From Desulfobacteraceae bacterium (lineage in GTDB: Bacteria; Desulfobacterota; Desulfobacteria; Desulfobacterales; JAABPS01): a stretch of 8,663 bases of DNA. Under the pieces are notes generated by a model, which saw only the letters and a program-made list of their open reading frames with translations, ran no database searches and was not told the origin of the DNA. The stretch is from contig JAABPS010000106.1 in the NCBI GenBank assembly GCA_011391835.1, positions 1 to 8,663 on the forward strand. The letters are read 5' to 3'. Within the stretch, counting starts at the first letter, position 1, and each line of letters begins with the position of its first letter. Below, piece by piece: positions 1 through 6,342 of this stretch. A program made the translations under genes and the position numbers.

Positions 1-420
1 ATGTACTTCAGCTTTGGACCATACGTGGATGCAGGAAGATGGGCAAAGGCAAAACCCGCCTATTCAGCTATTGATTATATAAACACTACGAGACTCGGTT
101 CGAAAAACTCGCCGCTCATTGTAAATAAGTCTGGTCGCTATTTCAGGGTACGCGGTTGGGCGGTTGGGAAAGATGCAGAAGTTGAAAGGATCTTTATAAT
201 AATGGATAAAAAAGATTATCTGTGCGAATATGGTTTTAAGAGAAAAGATGTGGCAGCCGCCTATCAGCGTTCAGATTATCTGTATTGCGGGTACTATGCA
301 AAAATTCCTCTTTCTGATCTTAAACCAGGTTACTACTTCATTACCTTAAAAATATTATTAAAAGACAAACGCCATCCCCATTATCCCGGTAAAAAAGTCT
401 GGATTAAAATTCAGCCATAG
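1..420 (+). CDS. C-terminal part of a protein with an unrecognised beta-rich domain (probably 5'-truncated)
   Basis: The open frame begins at the first base of the window with an ATG and runs 139 codons to TAG at 418-420. No upstream sequence is available, so the ATG may be an internal methionine of a larger protein. Residues 47-66 (YFRVRGWAVGKDAEVERIFI), followed by a YGFKRKDVAAAY segment at 77-88 and a final run of alternating hydrophobic residues (YYFITLKILL, 111-120), look like one compact beta-sandwich. From memory, similar 'GWAVD ... G..R.DVA' domains occur at the C-termini of larger membrane or cell-surface carbohydrate proteins. I cannot name a family, and no catalytic motif is visible. 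The tail is basic (KDKRHPHYPGKKVWIKI). No signal peptide or membrane segment can be judged. The gene shares a strand with the glycosyltransferase downstream but is 378 bases away, so it is probably a separate unit. Confidence 0.6.
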   Translation: MYFSFGPYVDAGRWAKAKPAYSAIDYINTTRLGSKNSPLIVNKSGRYFRVRGWAVGKDAEVERIFIIMDKKDYLCEYGFKRKDVAAAYQRSDYLYCGYYAKIPLSDLKPGYYFITLKILLKDKRHPHYPGKKVWIKIQP

Positions 421-456
421 CAGGTAAAGATTCAGAATCAGGCAAGCACGATATTC

Positions 457-555
457 TCACGCCATAGTACAAACCGTATAGACTTTTGCCCAATTGCCGT
501 TTTCTGTATTTATTTCCCCCAAAATACCTTCTTTGCCCTCAATTTTAAAAAAATT
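457..555 (-). pseudogene. Possible C-terminal remnant of a decayed gene
   Basis: On the minus strand a 32-codon stretch is open from just after a TGA at 558-556 to a TGA at 459-457. It has no start codon suited to a gene of its own; its only methionine is the second-last codon. Its translation is unusually protein-like for intergenic DNA: it contains KIEGKEGILGEI and NTENGNWAKVYTV, rich in G, E, K and N and with a tryptophan. The block 457-540 also looks less A/T-rich than the bases upstream of it. I do not recognise the family. Chance is possible at this length, so confidence is low. Confidence 0.25.
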
Positions 556-634
556 TCAAAAAGCAAAAATTCCGTTGAGCAACAAATTAACACTATTCTA
601 ACCAAAAACAAATAAAATCAAAACAAAGGTTGTA

Positions 635-640
635 TATAAT
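635..640 (+). promoter_or_regulatory. Possible sigma-70 -10 element for the PHP-GT4 operon
   Basis: A perfect TATAAT lies in the plus orientation about 160 bases before the ATG at 799. The bases 16-18 upstream (around 611-618) are only A/T-rich and do not resemble TTGACA, and there is no clear extended -10 TGN. If used, the transcript would have a leader of roughly 150 bases containing both inverted repeats described here. In such A/T-rich DNA the match may be chance. Confidence 0.25.
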
Positions 641-678
641 ATATCTCAACATAGATTGTTTTTACCATGCTATTTATG

Positions 679-699
679 CGGATAGATAGCGTCTATCCG
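679..699. repeat. 8-bp perfect inverted repeat, possible operator or leader hairpin
   Basis: CGGATAGA (679-686) and TCTATCCG (692-699) are perfect reverse complements around a 5-base spacer, TAGCG. Neither strand has a T-run just after the stem, so it is not a standard intrinsic terminator. It lies about 40 bases downstream of the TATAAT at 635-640, a place where an operator or an RNA hairpin could act. The repeat also sits inside a tiny frame (ATG at 667 or 676, TGA at 700-702). Confidence 0.45.
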
Positions 700-725
700 T
701 GAATAGAAAAAAAGAATAAACACCA

Positions 726-760
726 AAACAGTAGTTTCAATACGAAAGTAGCCACTGTTT
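726..760. repeat. 7-bp inverted repeat with inner stem in the presumed 5' leader
   Basis: AAACAGT (726-732) pairs perfectly with ACTGTTT (754-760). Inside it, TTTC (735-738) can pair with GAAA (744-747) around the loop AATAC. In RNA this would form a two-part hairpin ending 38 bases before the ATG at 799. No T-run follows. It could be a cis-acting leader structure or a protein-binding site; no known riboswitch class is recognised. Confidence 0.35.
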
Positions 761-793
761 CAGCTCAGCATATCTGTCAGCAAAACGGTGAGT

Positions 794-798
794 TAAGG
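794..798 (+). promoter_or_regulatory. Shine-Dalgarno-like TAAGG touching the annotated start of the PHP-GT4 gene
   Basis: TAAGG directly abuts the ATG at 799 with no spacer, which is too close for efficient use. Relative to the next in-frame ATG, at 814 (residue 6), the spacer is 15 bases, which is long. No better start is present just upstream in this frame. The start is therefore uncertain between 799 and 814; the PHP domain begins near residue 38, so either start leaves it intact. Confidence 0.35.
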
Positions 799-3486
799 AT
801 GAAAACTAAAAAGATGAATGATAAACAGAATTTTCATAGCGAGATAGTCGAGGAGTTAGATACTTTTTTAAAGGAACAGGAAAATCGATATCCTGAGGAT
901 GAGGTTCTAAGAATAGATCTCCACTGTCATGATAAAAATAGCGATGTGCCTGATGAAATCATGGGCCGAATCCTGGACATTCCGGAGTCATGGCTTGAAA
1001 CGGAAGCGCTTATAAACATTTTAAAGAAGCATGGTTGCGATACCTTTACCATAACAAATCATAATAATGCGCGATCCTGCTTTGAACTTTTAGATAAAGG
1101 ATATGACGTACTGGTTGGTGCTGAATTCAGTTGCATGGTACCCGATTATAAGCAGGGTATTCATGTTCTTTCCTATGGATTCACTCCAGGCCAGGAAGAG
1201 AAACTCAATAAACTTCGGGATAATATCTACGCTTTTCAGGAATATGCCTGTGAGCAGGACATACCTACAATATGGGCGCATCCGCTGTATTTCTATAAAG
1301 GAAAAGGAATGCCGCCCTTTGAATTTTTTAATAAAATGGCTCTCCTCTTTGAACGATTTGAAGTCATCAATAGTCATAAAAACACATGGCAAAATATGCT
1401 GATTAAAAACTGGACAGAAACCCTGACACAGGAAAAAATCGATATTCTGTCCAAGCAATATCAGATTCCCAAGAATCGTTATTGCAGGCACCCGTACCGG
1501 AAGAGTTTATCGGGGGGATCGGACAGCCATATGGGAATTTTTGCAGGGCTTACAGGCACCCGGCTTCATGTACCGGATAGAGCTAAAAGACTTTTGAACA
1601 CAGCGAAATCCGTTCTTGCCCTGGAAGCCATTAAGAATGGCGCCATGGCTCCCTATGGAATGCGAAATTACAATAAAACGTTGATGACCCTAACCATTCT
1701 GGATTATTTCTGCCAAATTCCCAAAAGAATGAATGACCCGGGACTGTTGCGATTAATTCTTCATAAAGGGACATCGAAGGATAAAATTCTGGCGTTTGCC
1801 ATATCCAACGCATTTATGGAATTATCAAATCATAAGGTCACCATGAAATTTTTGGAACTCTTTCATAACTGTTTTTCTGGAAAGGTGCCAAATTTTTCCA
1901 AGCGATTTTTCATCCCCAGCGCATATAGGGAAATATTCAACGCCGCTTCACATATGGCAGCCATCCGCAGGAACGGCTCGGAAGGCTATGCGGATGCTTT
2001 GATCGAAGAAGTTCAGTTTATTCATAAAAAATTAAATGAAATCTTTTTCGCACGCCTGAAAGATAAGCTGGATAAATTAACGAGTAAAAAGGAATTCTCC
2101 AAATATAAAATTGACGATATCCTCGATTATTTTGAGTTTCCTCTTCAATTCCGGCAATATGCTGAAATAAATAGAAATTTCACAAATAAAAAAAATAAAT
2201 TAAGCGCAATCAATTTATCAGAATTTCTGGATGGTCTATCCTTCCCATTCCTATCCTCTGCTGTAATTCTTAGCGCCAGCTACACTAGCTCAAAAGTATT
2301 GTATAATTCCAGGCCCCTTTTAAACGAGTTTTCAGAGCGACTGAATAAATTGAAGCCTCCGAAACGGATGCTGTGGCTAACCGATACTTTTAATGATTCA
2401 AACGGTGTAGCCATGGTTTTAAAATCCATGCATGATGAAATCAAGAAAAAAAATCTTCCCATTGATCTCCTTGTATGCAGCGATACTGTCCAGCCGGATG
2501 ATCACCTGATTGTCATTCCGCCGGCATTTAAATTCACTCTGCCATTTTATGAGCAGCAGCCCTTTCGTGTACCCCATGCGCTGGATGTACATAATATATT
2601 CAGAGATGGGGAATATGACCGTCTTATATGCTCAACCGAAGGCCCCATGGGGTTGCTGTCTCTTTATCTGAAAAGCGCCTATTCCGTGCCGGCATATTTC
2701 TATGTTCATACTGATTGGATGATGTTTGGGCGTAAAGTGCTGGAACTTGACAGGCACAACCTGAGCAGGCTTCGACGGCTCCTCAGAACATTCTACAGGG
2801 GTTTTGATGCGCTTTTTGTTTTAAACACGGATCAGCAAAAGTGGCTTACAGGAAGAGATATGGGATTTGATCCTTCAAGGGTGTTTTTGACCGCCCACTG
2901 GGTGGATGAAGGCTTTGAACCTAAAAAAGCAAATAAGCAAAAGGTATTTGGAATTAAGAACGGCAATCCAGTGATGCTCTTCGCGGGCAGGGTCAGCGAG
3001 GAAAAAGGAGTAATGGAGCTGCCCGAAATATATAATAAAATTAGAGAAGATATGCCTGAGGTAAAACTGGCGATAGCAGGAAAGGGCCCCGCTGAAAAAG
3101 AATTGAAAAAGAAATTGCCCGATGCCATATACCTTGGATGGATTGAACACGATAAGCTGCCGGAAATCTACTCTGCAGCGGATATGTTTATACTTCCATC
3201 CCGGTTCGATACATTCGGGTGTGTTGTGCTCGAAGCCTTAAGCTGCGGTCTTCCGGTCATTGCTTACAAGACAAAGGGGCCAAAAGACATTGTTAAAAAC
3301 GGGGAAAACGGCTTTCTTGTTAATAACAGAAAAGAAATAATTAAAGCCTCCCAACATTTTCTTGCCGATAGTACTCTGCAAAAGACATTTAAAAAATCCG
3401 CATTACAACGAGCATCCATGTATAACGCTGACAGAATTGTGTCTGATCTTATAAACAGTGTTGGACTTCAGGAAATCCCAAATTAA
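799..3486 (+). CDS. Bifunctional PHP-domain phosphoesterase / GT4 glycosyltransferase fusion
   Basis: The 895-residue protein has two enzyme modules. The N-terminal part (about 38-260) is a PHP metal-dependent phosphoesterase: DLHCH (H42, H44), D49, TNHN (H88), GAEFS (E109), H122, AHP (H161) and SDSH (D242, H244) supply a nearly full set of metal ligands. The C-terminal part (about 520-890) is a GT-B fold GT4 glycosyltransferase: SNGVAMVL near 534-541, FAGRVSEEKG (728-737), AGKGP (760-764) and SRFDTFG...LEALSCG, where D804 and E812 form the usual E/D-x7-E nucleotide-sugar signature. Residues 270-520 are mostly helical and unrecognised, with a hydrophobic run near 481-496. No signal peptide is seen, so it is probably cytosolic or membrane-associated. 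Substrates are unknown. A plausible but inferred role is sugar transfer to give a phosphorylated product followed by dephosphorylation. It forms an operon with the GH13 gene 7 bases downstream. Domain calls are secure; coupled catalysis is not shown. Confidence 0.9.
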   Translation: MKTKKMNDKQNFHSEIVEELDTFLKEQENRYPEDEVLRIDLHCHDKNSDVPDEIMGRILDIPESWLETEALINILKKHGCDTFTITNHNNARSCFELLDKGYDVLVGAEFSCMVPDYKQGIHVLSYGFTPGQEEKLNKLRDNIYAFQEYACEQDIPTIWAHPLYFYKGKGMPPFEFFNKMALLFERFEVINSHKNTWQNMLIKNWTETLTQEKIDILSKQYQIPKNRYCRHPYRKSLSGGSDSHMGIFAGLTGTRLHVPDRAKRLLNTAKSVLALEAIKNGAMAPYGMRNYNKTLMTLTILDYFCQIPKRMNDPGLLRLILHKGTSKDKILAFAISNAFMELSNHKVTMKFLELFHNCFSGKVPNFSKRFFIPSAYREIFNAASHMAAIRRNGSEGYADALIEEVQFIHKKLNEIFFARLKDKLDKLTSKKEFSKYKIDDILDYFEFPLQFRQYAEINRNFTNKKNKLSAINLSEFLDGLSFPFLSSAVILSASYTSSKVLYNSRPLLNEFSERLNKLKPPKRMLWLTDTFNDSNGVAMVLKSMHDEIKKKNLPIDLLVCSDTVQPDDHLIVIPPAFKFTLPFYEQQPFRVPHALDVHNIFRDGEYDRLICSTEGPMGLLSLYLKSAYSVPAYFYVHTDWMMFGRKVLELDRHNLSRLRRLLRTFYRGFDALFVLNTDQQKWLTGRDMGFDPSRVFLTAHWVDEGFEPKKANKQKVFGIKNGNPVMLFAGRVSEEKGVMELPEIYNKIREDMPEVKLAIAGKGPAEKELKKKLPDAIYLGWIEHDKLPEIYSAADMFILPSRFDTFGCVVLEALSCGLPVIAYKTKGPKDIVKNGENGFLVNNRKEIIKASQHFLADSTLQKTFKKSALQRASMYNADRIVSDLINSVGLQEIPN

Positions 3487-3493
3487 GAACCGC

Positions 3494-5104
3494 ATGAAAG
3501 ATGAATTTATCTGGTGGAAGCATGGAGTCATATACCAGATATACCCGCGCAGTTTTTTCGATTCCAATGACGACGGCATCGGTGATTTGCAGGGGATTAT
3601 CCGAAAGCTTGACTACCTTGATGAACTGGGCATAAATGCGATATGGCTTTCACCCATCAATATGTCTCCTATGTGCGATTTCGGTTATGACATCAGCGAC
3701 TATACTGCCATAGATCCCATATTCGGCACCATGGATGATTTTGACGAACTTTTAAAAAAAGCCCATCAAAAAGGGATGAAAATAATAATGGATCTTGTTT
3801 TAAATCACACGTCCGATCTTCATCCCTGGTTTCTTGCCTCCAAGGAATCGATACATAATCCAAAACGCGACTGGTATATATGGAAAGATGGAAAGAAGGA
3901 TACACCTCCCAATAACTGGATATGTATTTTGGGAAACAGCGCCTGGAAATGGGATGAAACCACTTGCCAGTACTACCTTCATTCTTTTCTGGAGCAGCAG
4001 CCGGATCTCAATTGGCGAAACAGCGAAATGAAAAATGCCATGTTTCAGAATGTTAAATTTTGGCTGGATAAGAGAGTGGATGGGTTCAGGCTGGATGTAG
4101 TAAATTACCTGATAAAGGATGAACATTTCAGAAATAATCCCACACGTCTTGGAATGGTTCTATTTCAGAAGCATGTTTTCAACCGGGATCAATCAGAGAC
4201 TCATGAGCTATTAAAGGAACTTCGCCAATTGATAGACAAATATCCCGGTAAAATGCTTGTTGGTGAAATAACCACATTCCCACCCGCAGATCCTAAACTT
4301 TCAGCGAGATTTCTGGGTAATGGCGAGAACGAACTGCATCTTGCCTTTGATTTTTCGCTGATATATCGGTGGTGGAATGCGAGGCTGTTCTACCGATGCA
4401 TAAAGAAATGGAACAACTATGTTCCGGGAAAGGGGTGGCCCTGCTATGTCCTTTCTAATCATGATCAGCATAGAAGCGCCAGCAAGTATGGTTCGGGGAA
4501 AGACGTTGACAAGCGCACCAGGGTTGCCGCAACACTGCTATTAACACTCCGGGGAACGCCGTTTATCTATTATGGTGAAGAGATCGGCATGACAAATCTG
4601 AAGATCTCCAGGAAAGAGATCTGCGATCCTGTGGGAAAAAAATACTGGCCATTTTTTTCTGGGCGGGATATTTCAAGAGGCCCAATGAATTGGTCCACTG
4701 AGATTCACGCCGGATTTTCAAAAACAATGCCCTGGCTTCCAATATGCAAGAATTTAGAGAAAGTAAATGTAAAAACCCAGAAGAAAGATAGATATTCTCT
4801 CCTTAACTTTTATAAAAATCTTATTTCGCTAAGAAAGAAAAAAAGAGCTCTGAGTATGGGTGAATGGATTCCCGTACTCAAGGGATATAATGGCATTCTG
4901 GGATATTATAGAGTTTACAATAATGAAAAATTGTTCGTTATTTTAAATTTCACTCGAAAGGAAAGAAAAATAAACATTCATGATCCGGGTCAATGGAAGG
5001 TCCGGCTGTCGACTCATCGATTCGTTAATACCTATTTCAATGATTTAAATTTTACAACTGCGCCCTACGAAGCCACCATACTTGAATTTATAGGCCGGTT
5101 TTAA
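3494..5104 (+). CDS. GH13 alpha-glucosidase, oligo-1,6-glucosidase type
   Basis: Numbered from the ATG at 3494, this 536-residue protein is a full-length GH13 enzyme acting on alpha-glucosidic bonds. The conserved regions are in order: DLVLNHTS (100-107), the subfamily signature QPDLNW (169-174), GFRLDVVN with nucleophile D201, acid/base E258 in VGEIT, and SNHD with D324. The D-x-N-x-D-x-x-x-D loop at 23-31 matches the calcium site of this subfamily. Val202 next to the nucleophile is typical of enzymes preferring alpha-1,6 bonds, whereas maltases carry Ala or Thr; that is family knowledge applied here. No signal peptide is present, so it is probably cytosolic. A GTG at 3458 would extend it by 12 residues into the upstream gene, but lacks a ribosome binding site, and family similarity starts at WWKHGVIYQIYPRSF. 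The 7-base gap implies co-transcription with the PHP-GT4 gene. Trehalose-6-phosphate hydrolase or a transglucosidase are alternatives. Confidence 0.92.
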   Translation: MKDEFIWWKHGVIYQIYPRSFFDSNDDGIGDLQGIIRKLDYLDELGINAIWLSPINMSPMCDFGYDISDYTAIDPIFGTMDDFDELLKKAHQKGMKIIMDLVLNHTSDLHPWFLASKESIHNPKRDWYIWKDGKKDTPPNNWICILGNSAWKWDETTCQYYLHSFLEQQPDLNWRNSEMKNAMFQNVKFWLDKRVDGFRLDVVNYLIKDEHFRNNPTRLGMVLFQKHVFNRDQSETHELLKELRQLIDKYPGKMLVGEITTFPPADPKLSARFLGNGENELHLAFDFSLIYRWWNARLFYRCIKKWNNYVPGKGWPCYVLSNHDQHRSASKYGSGKDVDKRTRVAATLLLTLRGTPFIYYGEEIGMTNLKISRKEICDPVGKKYWPFFSGRDISRGPMNWSTEIHAGFSKTMPWLPICKNLEKVNVKTQKKDRYSLLNFYKNLISLRKKKRALSMGEWIPVLKGYNGILGYYRVYNNEKLFVILNFTRKERKINIHDPGQWKVRLSTHRFVNTYFNDLNFTTAPYEATILEFIGRF

Positions 5105-5113
5105 ATAAACCGG
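5095..5113. repeat. 7-bp inverted repeat across the GH13 stop codon
   Basis: CCGGTTT (5095-5101) and AAACCGG (5107-5113) pair perfectly around the loop TAAAT. The GH13 stop codon (5102-5104) lies in the loop. Neither strand has a T-run after the stem, so this would be a weak terminator at best, though its place between convergent genes suits a bidirectional one. Confidence 0.4.
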
Positions 5114-5181
5114 ATTCCGATTTCCTTCATTTGTTTCATAATAATATGAAACGCTTTGTCCAGAATATTTGGCTCACTCAT
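5101..5181 (-). pseudogene. Truncated start of a gene: 26-codon frame with a good ribosome binding site
   Basis: On the minus strand an ATG at 5181 opens a 26-residue frame ending in TAA at 5103-5101. GGGAG (5194-5190) lies 8 bases before it, the best-placed Shine-Dalgarno in this part of the window. The start is 36 bases after the hydrolase stop, as expected of the next gene of an operon. The translation, beginning MSEPNILDKAFHIIMKQM, reads like a real helical N-terminus. From memory it resembles the first helix of small helix-turn-helix proteins related to the N-terminal domain of alkylmercury lyases, which are much longer; this match is tentative. The frame ends just where the convergent GH13 gene ends: both stop codons share the TTAA at 5101-5104. 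I infer that the rest was lost in a rearrangement. A genuine 26-residue peptide is the alternative. Confidence 0.4.
5133..5152. repeat. 8-bp AT-rich inverted repeat between convergent genes
   Basis: GTTTCATA (5133-5140) and TATGAAAC (5145-5152) are perfect reverse complements around a 4-base loop. The stem is weak and no T-run follows on either strand. It overlaps the 26-codon minus frame, so it may be only a by-product of coding sequence. It is a poor candidate for a bidirectional terminator. Confidence 0.3.
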
Positions 5182-5189
5182 GTCTTTTT

Positions 5190-5194
5190 CTCCC
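5190..5194 (-). promoter_or_regulatory. Shine-Dalgarno GGGAG for the 26-codon frame
   Basis: On the minus strand GGGAG is followed by an 8-base spacer and ATG at 5181. The site is the main reason to take the short frame as the true start of a gene and not a chance frame. Confidence 0.45.
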
Positions 5195-5217
5195 AAGTTA
5201 ATTTGCTTCCAGTCATA

Positions 5218-6327
5218 TTATGCCAGATCATATTGCGGCAGAGCAAGGGTTGGATCAAACCAGGCAAGAATGCGGTCATTTTCTTCCCGCGGGTAGGTAT
5301 GAGATAGATTGTTAACCACTCTAAGCATGATATCCGCACCCGCCATTTTAAGCAATTCACAGGCCCCCTGCGCAGTGTGCACAGGAAACATCCAGTCCAG
5401 AGCGCCATGTATCCATAAGATCCGTTTGTCTTTCGCGTGGCTGATATCCATTGGCGAAAGCGTGCAGGCAACAGGCGCAAAGGCTGTAAACGGGGAATCC
5501 TTTTGCATGCCGCATACTAAAGTAAACGTCCCGCCATCTGAAATGCCGGTTAACAAAATGCGGTTTGAATCAACCTGCCAATGGCTCCGAACAGTATCAA
5601 GCATTTTATATAGAGCGGTTCCATCCAATTTTGGATTTAAGAGCGACCATGTTATATCTAAGGAGGTCGGAGAGAGAAGCATAAATTTTCTGCTTCTGGC
5701 TTCTCTCAGCCATGTCCAGATAAAATCCCTGCCATGTCCATAGCCGCCGTGCAGGGCCACAACCAGAGGCCAGGGCGTTTTGCCGTCATAGGATTCAGGG
5801 ATATACAGCGATAAGGCGCCTCTGGCGTAATAGTTGTTTTCAACACCCTCATGAATTAATCCGGTTGGTATTCCCTGGTTTGGTTTCGGATCGAGAAAAT
5901 CCATCCGGTCATATACCTGGGGTTCCAGAAAGAATCGGTTCAGATGGGATGAAATACTTCGGATGACATAAAGGCTTTCCTGCGCCTGGCATATCTTGCG
6001 AAACGCTTTCATCACTTGGATCATGGTATTCTCAAAACCGGCGGGTGATGCGGCAAGAATCATTTCAAGGGCTTCACATATCAGACTCGCAGCATTATCT
6101 ATAATAGTATTCAGATTAATTTGATCAGAAGGTATTGAAATTTTTTTAAGCTCTTTTCGTGCCTGATCAAGAGAACGTTGAGATGGATAGAGTTCTTCTT
6201 GAATAGAGGCTATTTCAAGAGGAAAAAATTTGCGCTGGAACCTGTAAATCTCTTTGAGGGATTTGGAGATCTCCAGGCAGATGGGATCGAAGTATTTATA
6301 TTCATTTTCGATGGATTGGGTATTCAT
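5218..6327 (-). CDS. Alpha/beta hydrolase (esterase, phospholipase-like family)
   Basis: The 369-residue protein, counted from the ATG at 6327, is a serine hydrolase. The catalytic part covers about 170-360: oxyanion segment ALHGGYGHG (191-199), nucleophile S263 in GISDGG, D311 in GALDWMFPV and H343 in LSHTYPREEN complete the triad. Residues 1-150 are largely helical and contain conserved-looking FDP, FQRKFFP and AQESLY motifs. From memory, proteins of this build are annotated as phospholipase or PHB-depolymerase-like esterase; the substrate is unknown. No signal peptide is visible. A TTG at 6429 would add 34 residues, but those codons are antisense to a DUF1330-like fragment and do not look conserved, so I reject them. 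The ATG at 6327 has no clear Shine-Dalgarno (TACTTACC precedes it). The gene shares a strand with phoB/phoR but is separated from phoR by about 196 bases. Confidence 0.82.
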   Translation of the reverse strand: MNTQSIENEYKYFDPICLEISKSLKEIYRFQRKFFPLEIASIQEELYPSQRSLDQARKELKKISIPSDQINLNTIIDNAASLICEALEMILAASPAGFENTMIQVMKAFRKICQAQESLYVIRSISSHLNRFFLEPQVYDRMDFLDPKPNQGIPTGLIHEGVENNYYARGALSLYIPESYDGKTPWPLVVALHGGYGHGRDFIWTWLREARSRKFMLLSPTSLDITWSLLNPKLDGTALYKMLDTVRSHWQVDSNRILLTGISDGGTFTLVCGMQKDSPFTAFAPVACTLSPMDISHAKDKRILWIHGALDWMFPVHTAQGACELLKMAGADIMLRVVNNLSHTYPREENDRILAWFDPTLALPQYDLA

Positions 6328-6342
6328 GGTAAGTATTTTTAA

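Larger units (their letters stand above)
421..798. other. AT-rich intergenic region upstream of the PHP-GT4 gene
   Basis: This 378-base stretch has no intact gene. It contains a possible minus-strand gene remnant (457-555), a very A/T-rich block (541-640), a -10-like hexamer (635-640), an 8-bp inverted repeat (679-699) and a 7-bp inverted repeat enclosing a second small stem (726-760). I see no hairpin followed by a T-run after the upstream gene, so no intrinsic terminator is called. The likely job of the second half is to carry the promoter and leader of the two-gene operon that starts at 799. Confidence 0.6.

Noticed and set aside
774..791. CTGTCAG resembling half of a Pho box before the PHP-GT4 gene
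   Set aside because: The second repeat expected 4 bases later (ACGGTGA) does not match, and the site lies immediately before the start codon.
1090..1491. 133-residue minus-strand and 99-residue plus-strand frames inside the PHP domain
   Set aside because: Both are shadows of the PHP-coding sequence; only the long frame shows conserved motifs.
3458..3493. GTG start at 3458 for the GH13 gene
   Set aside because: It lies inside the PHP-GT4 gene without a ribosome binding site, and conserved GH13 sequence begins just after the ATG at 3494.
5309..5743. 144-residue plus-strand frame
   Set aside because: It is entirely antisense to the conserved catalytic domain of the hydrolase and reads like no known protein.
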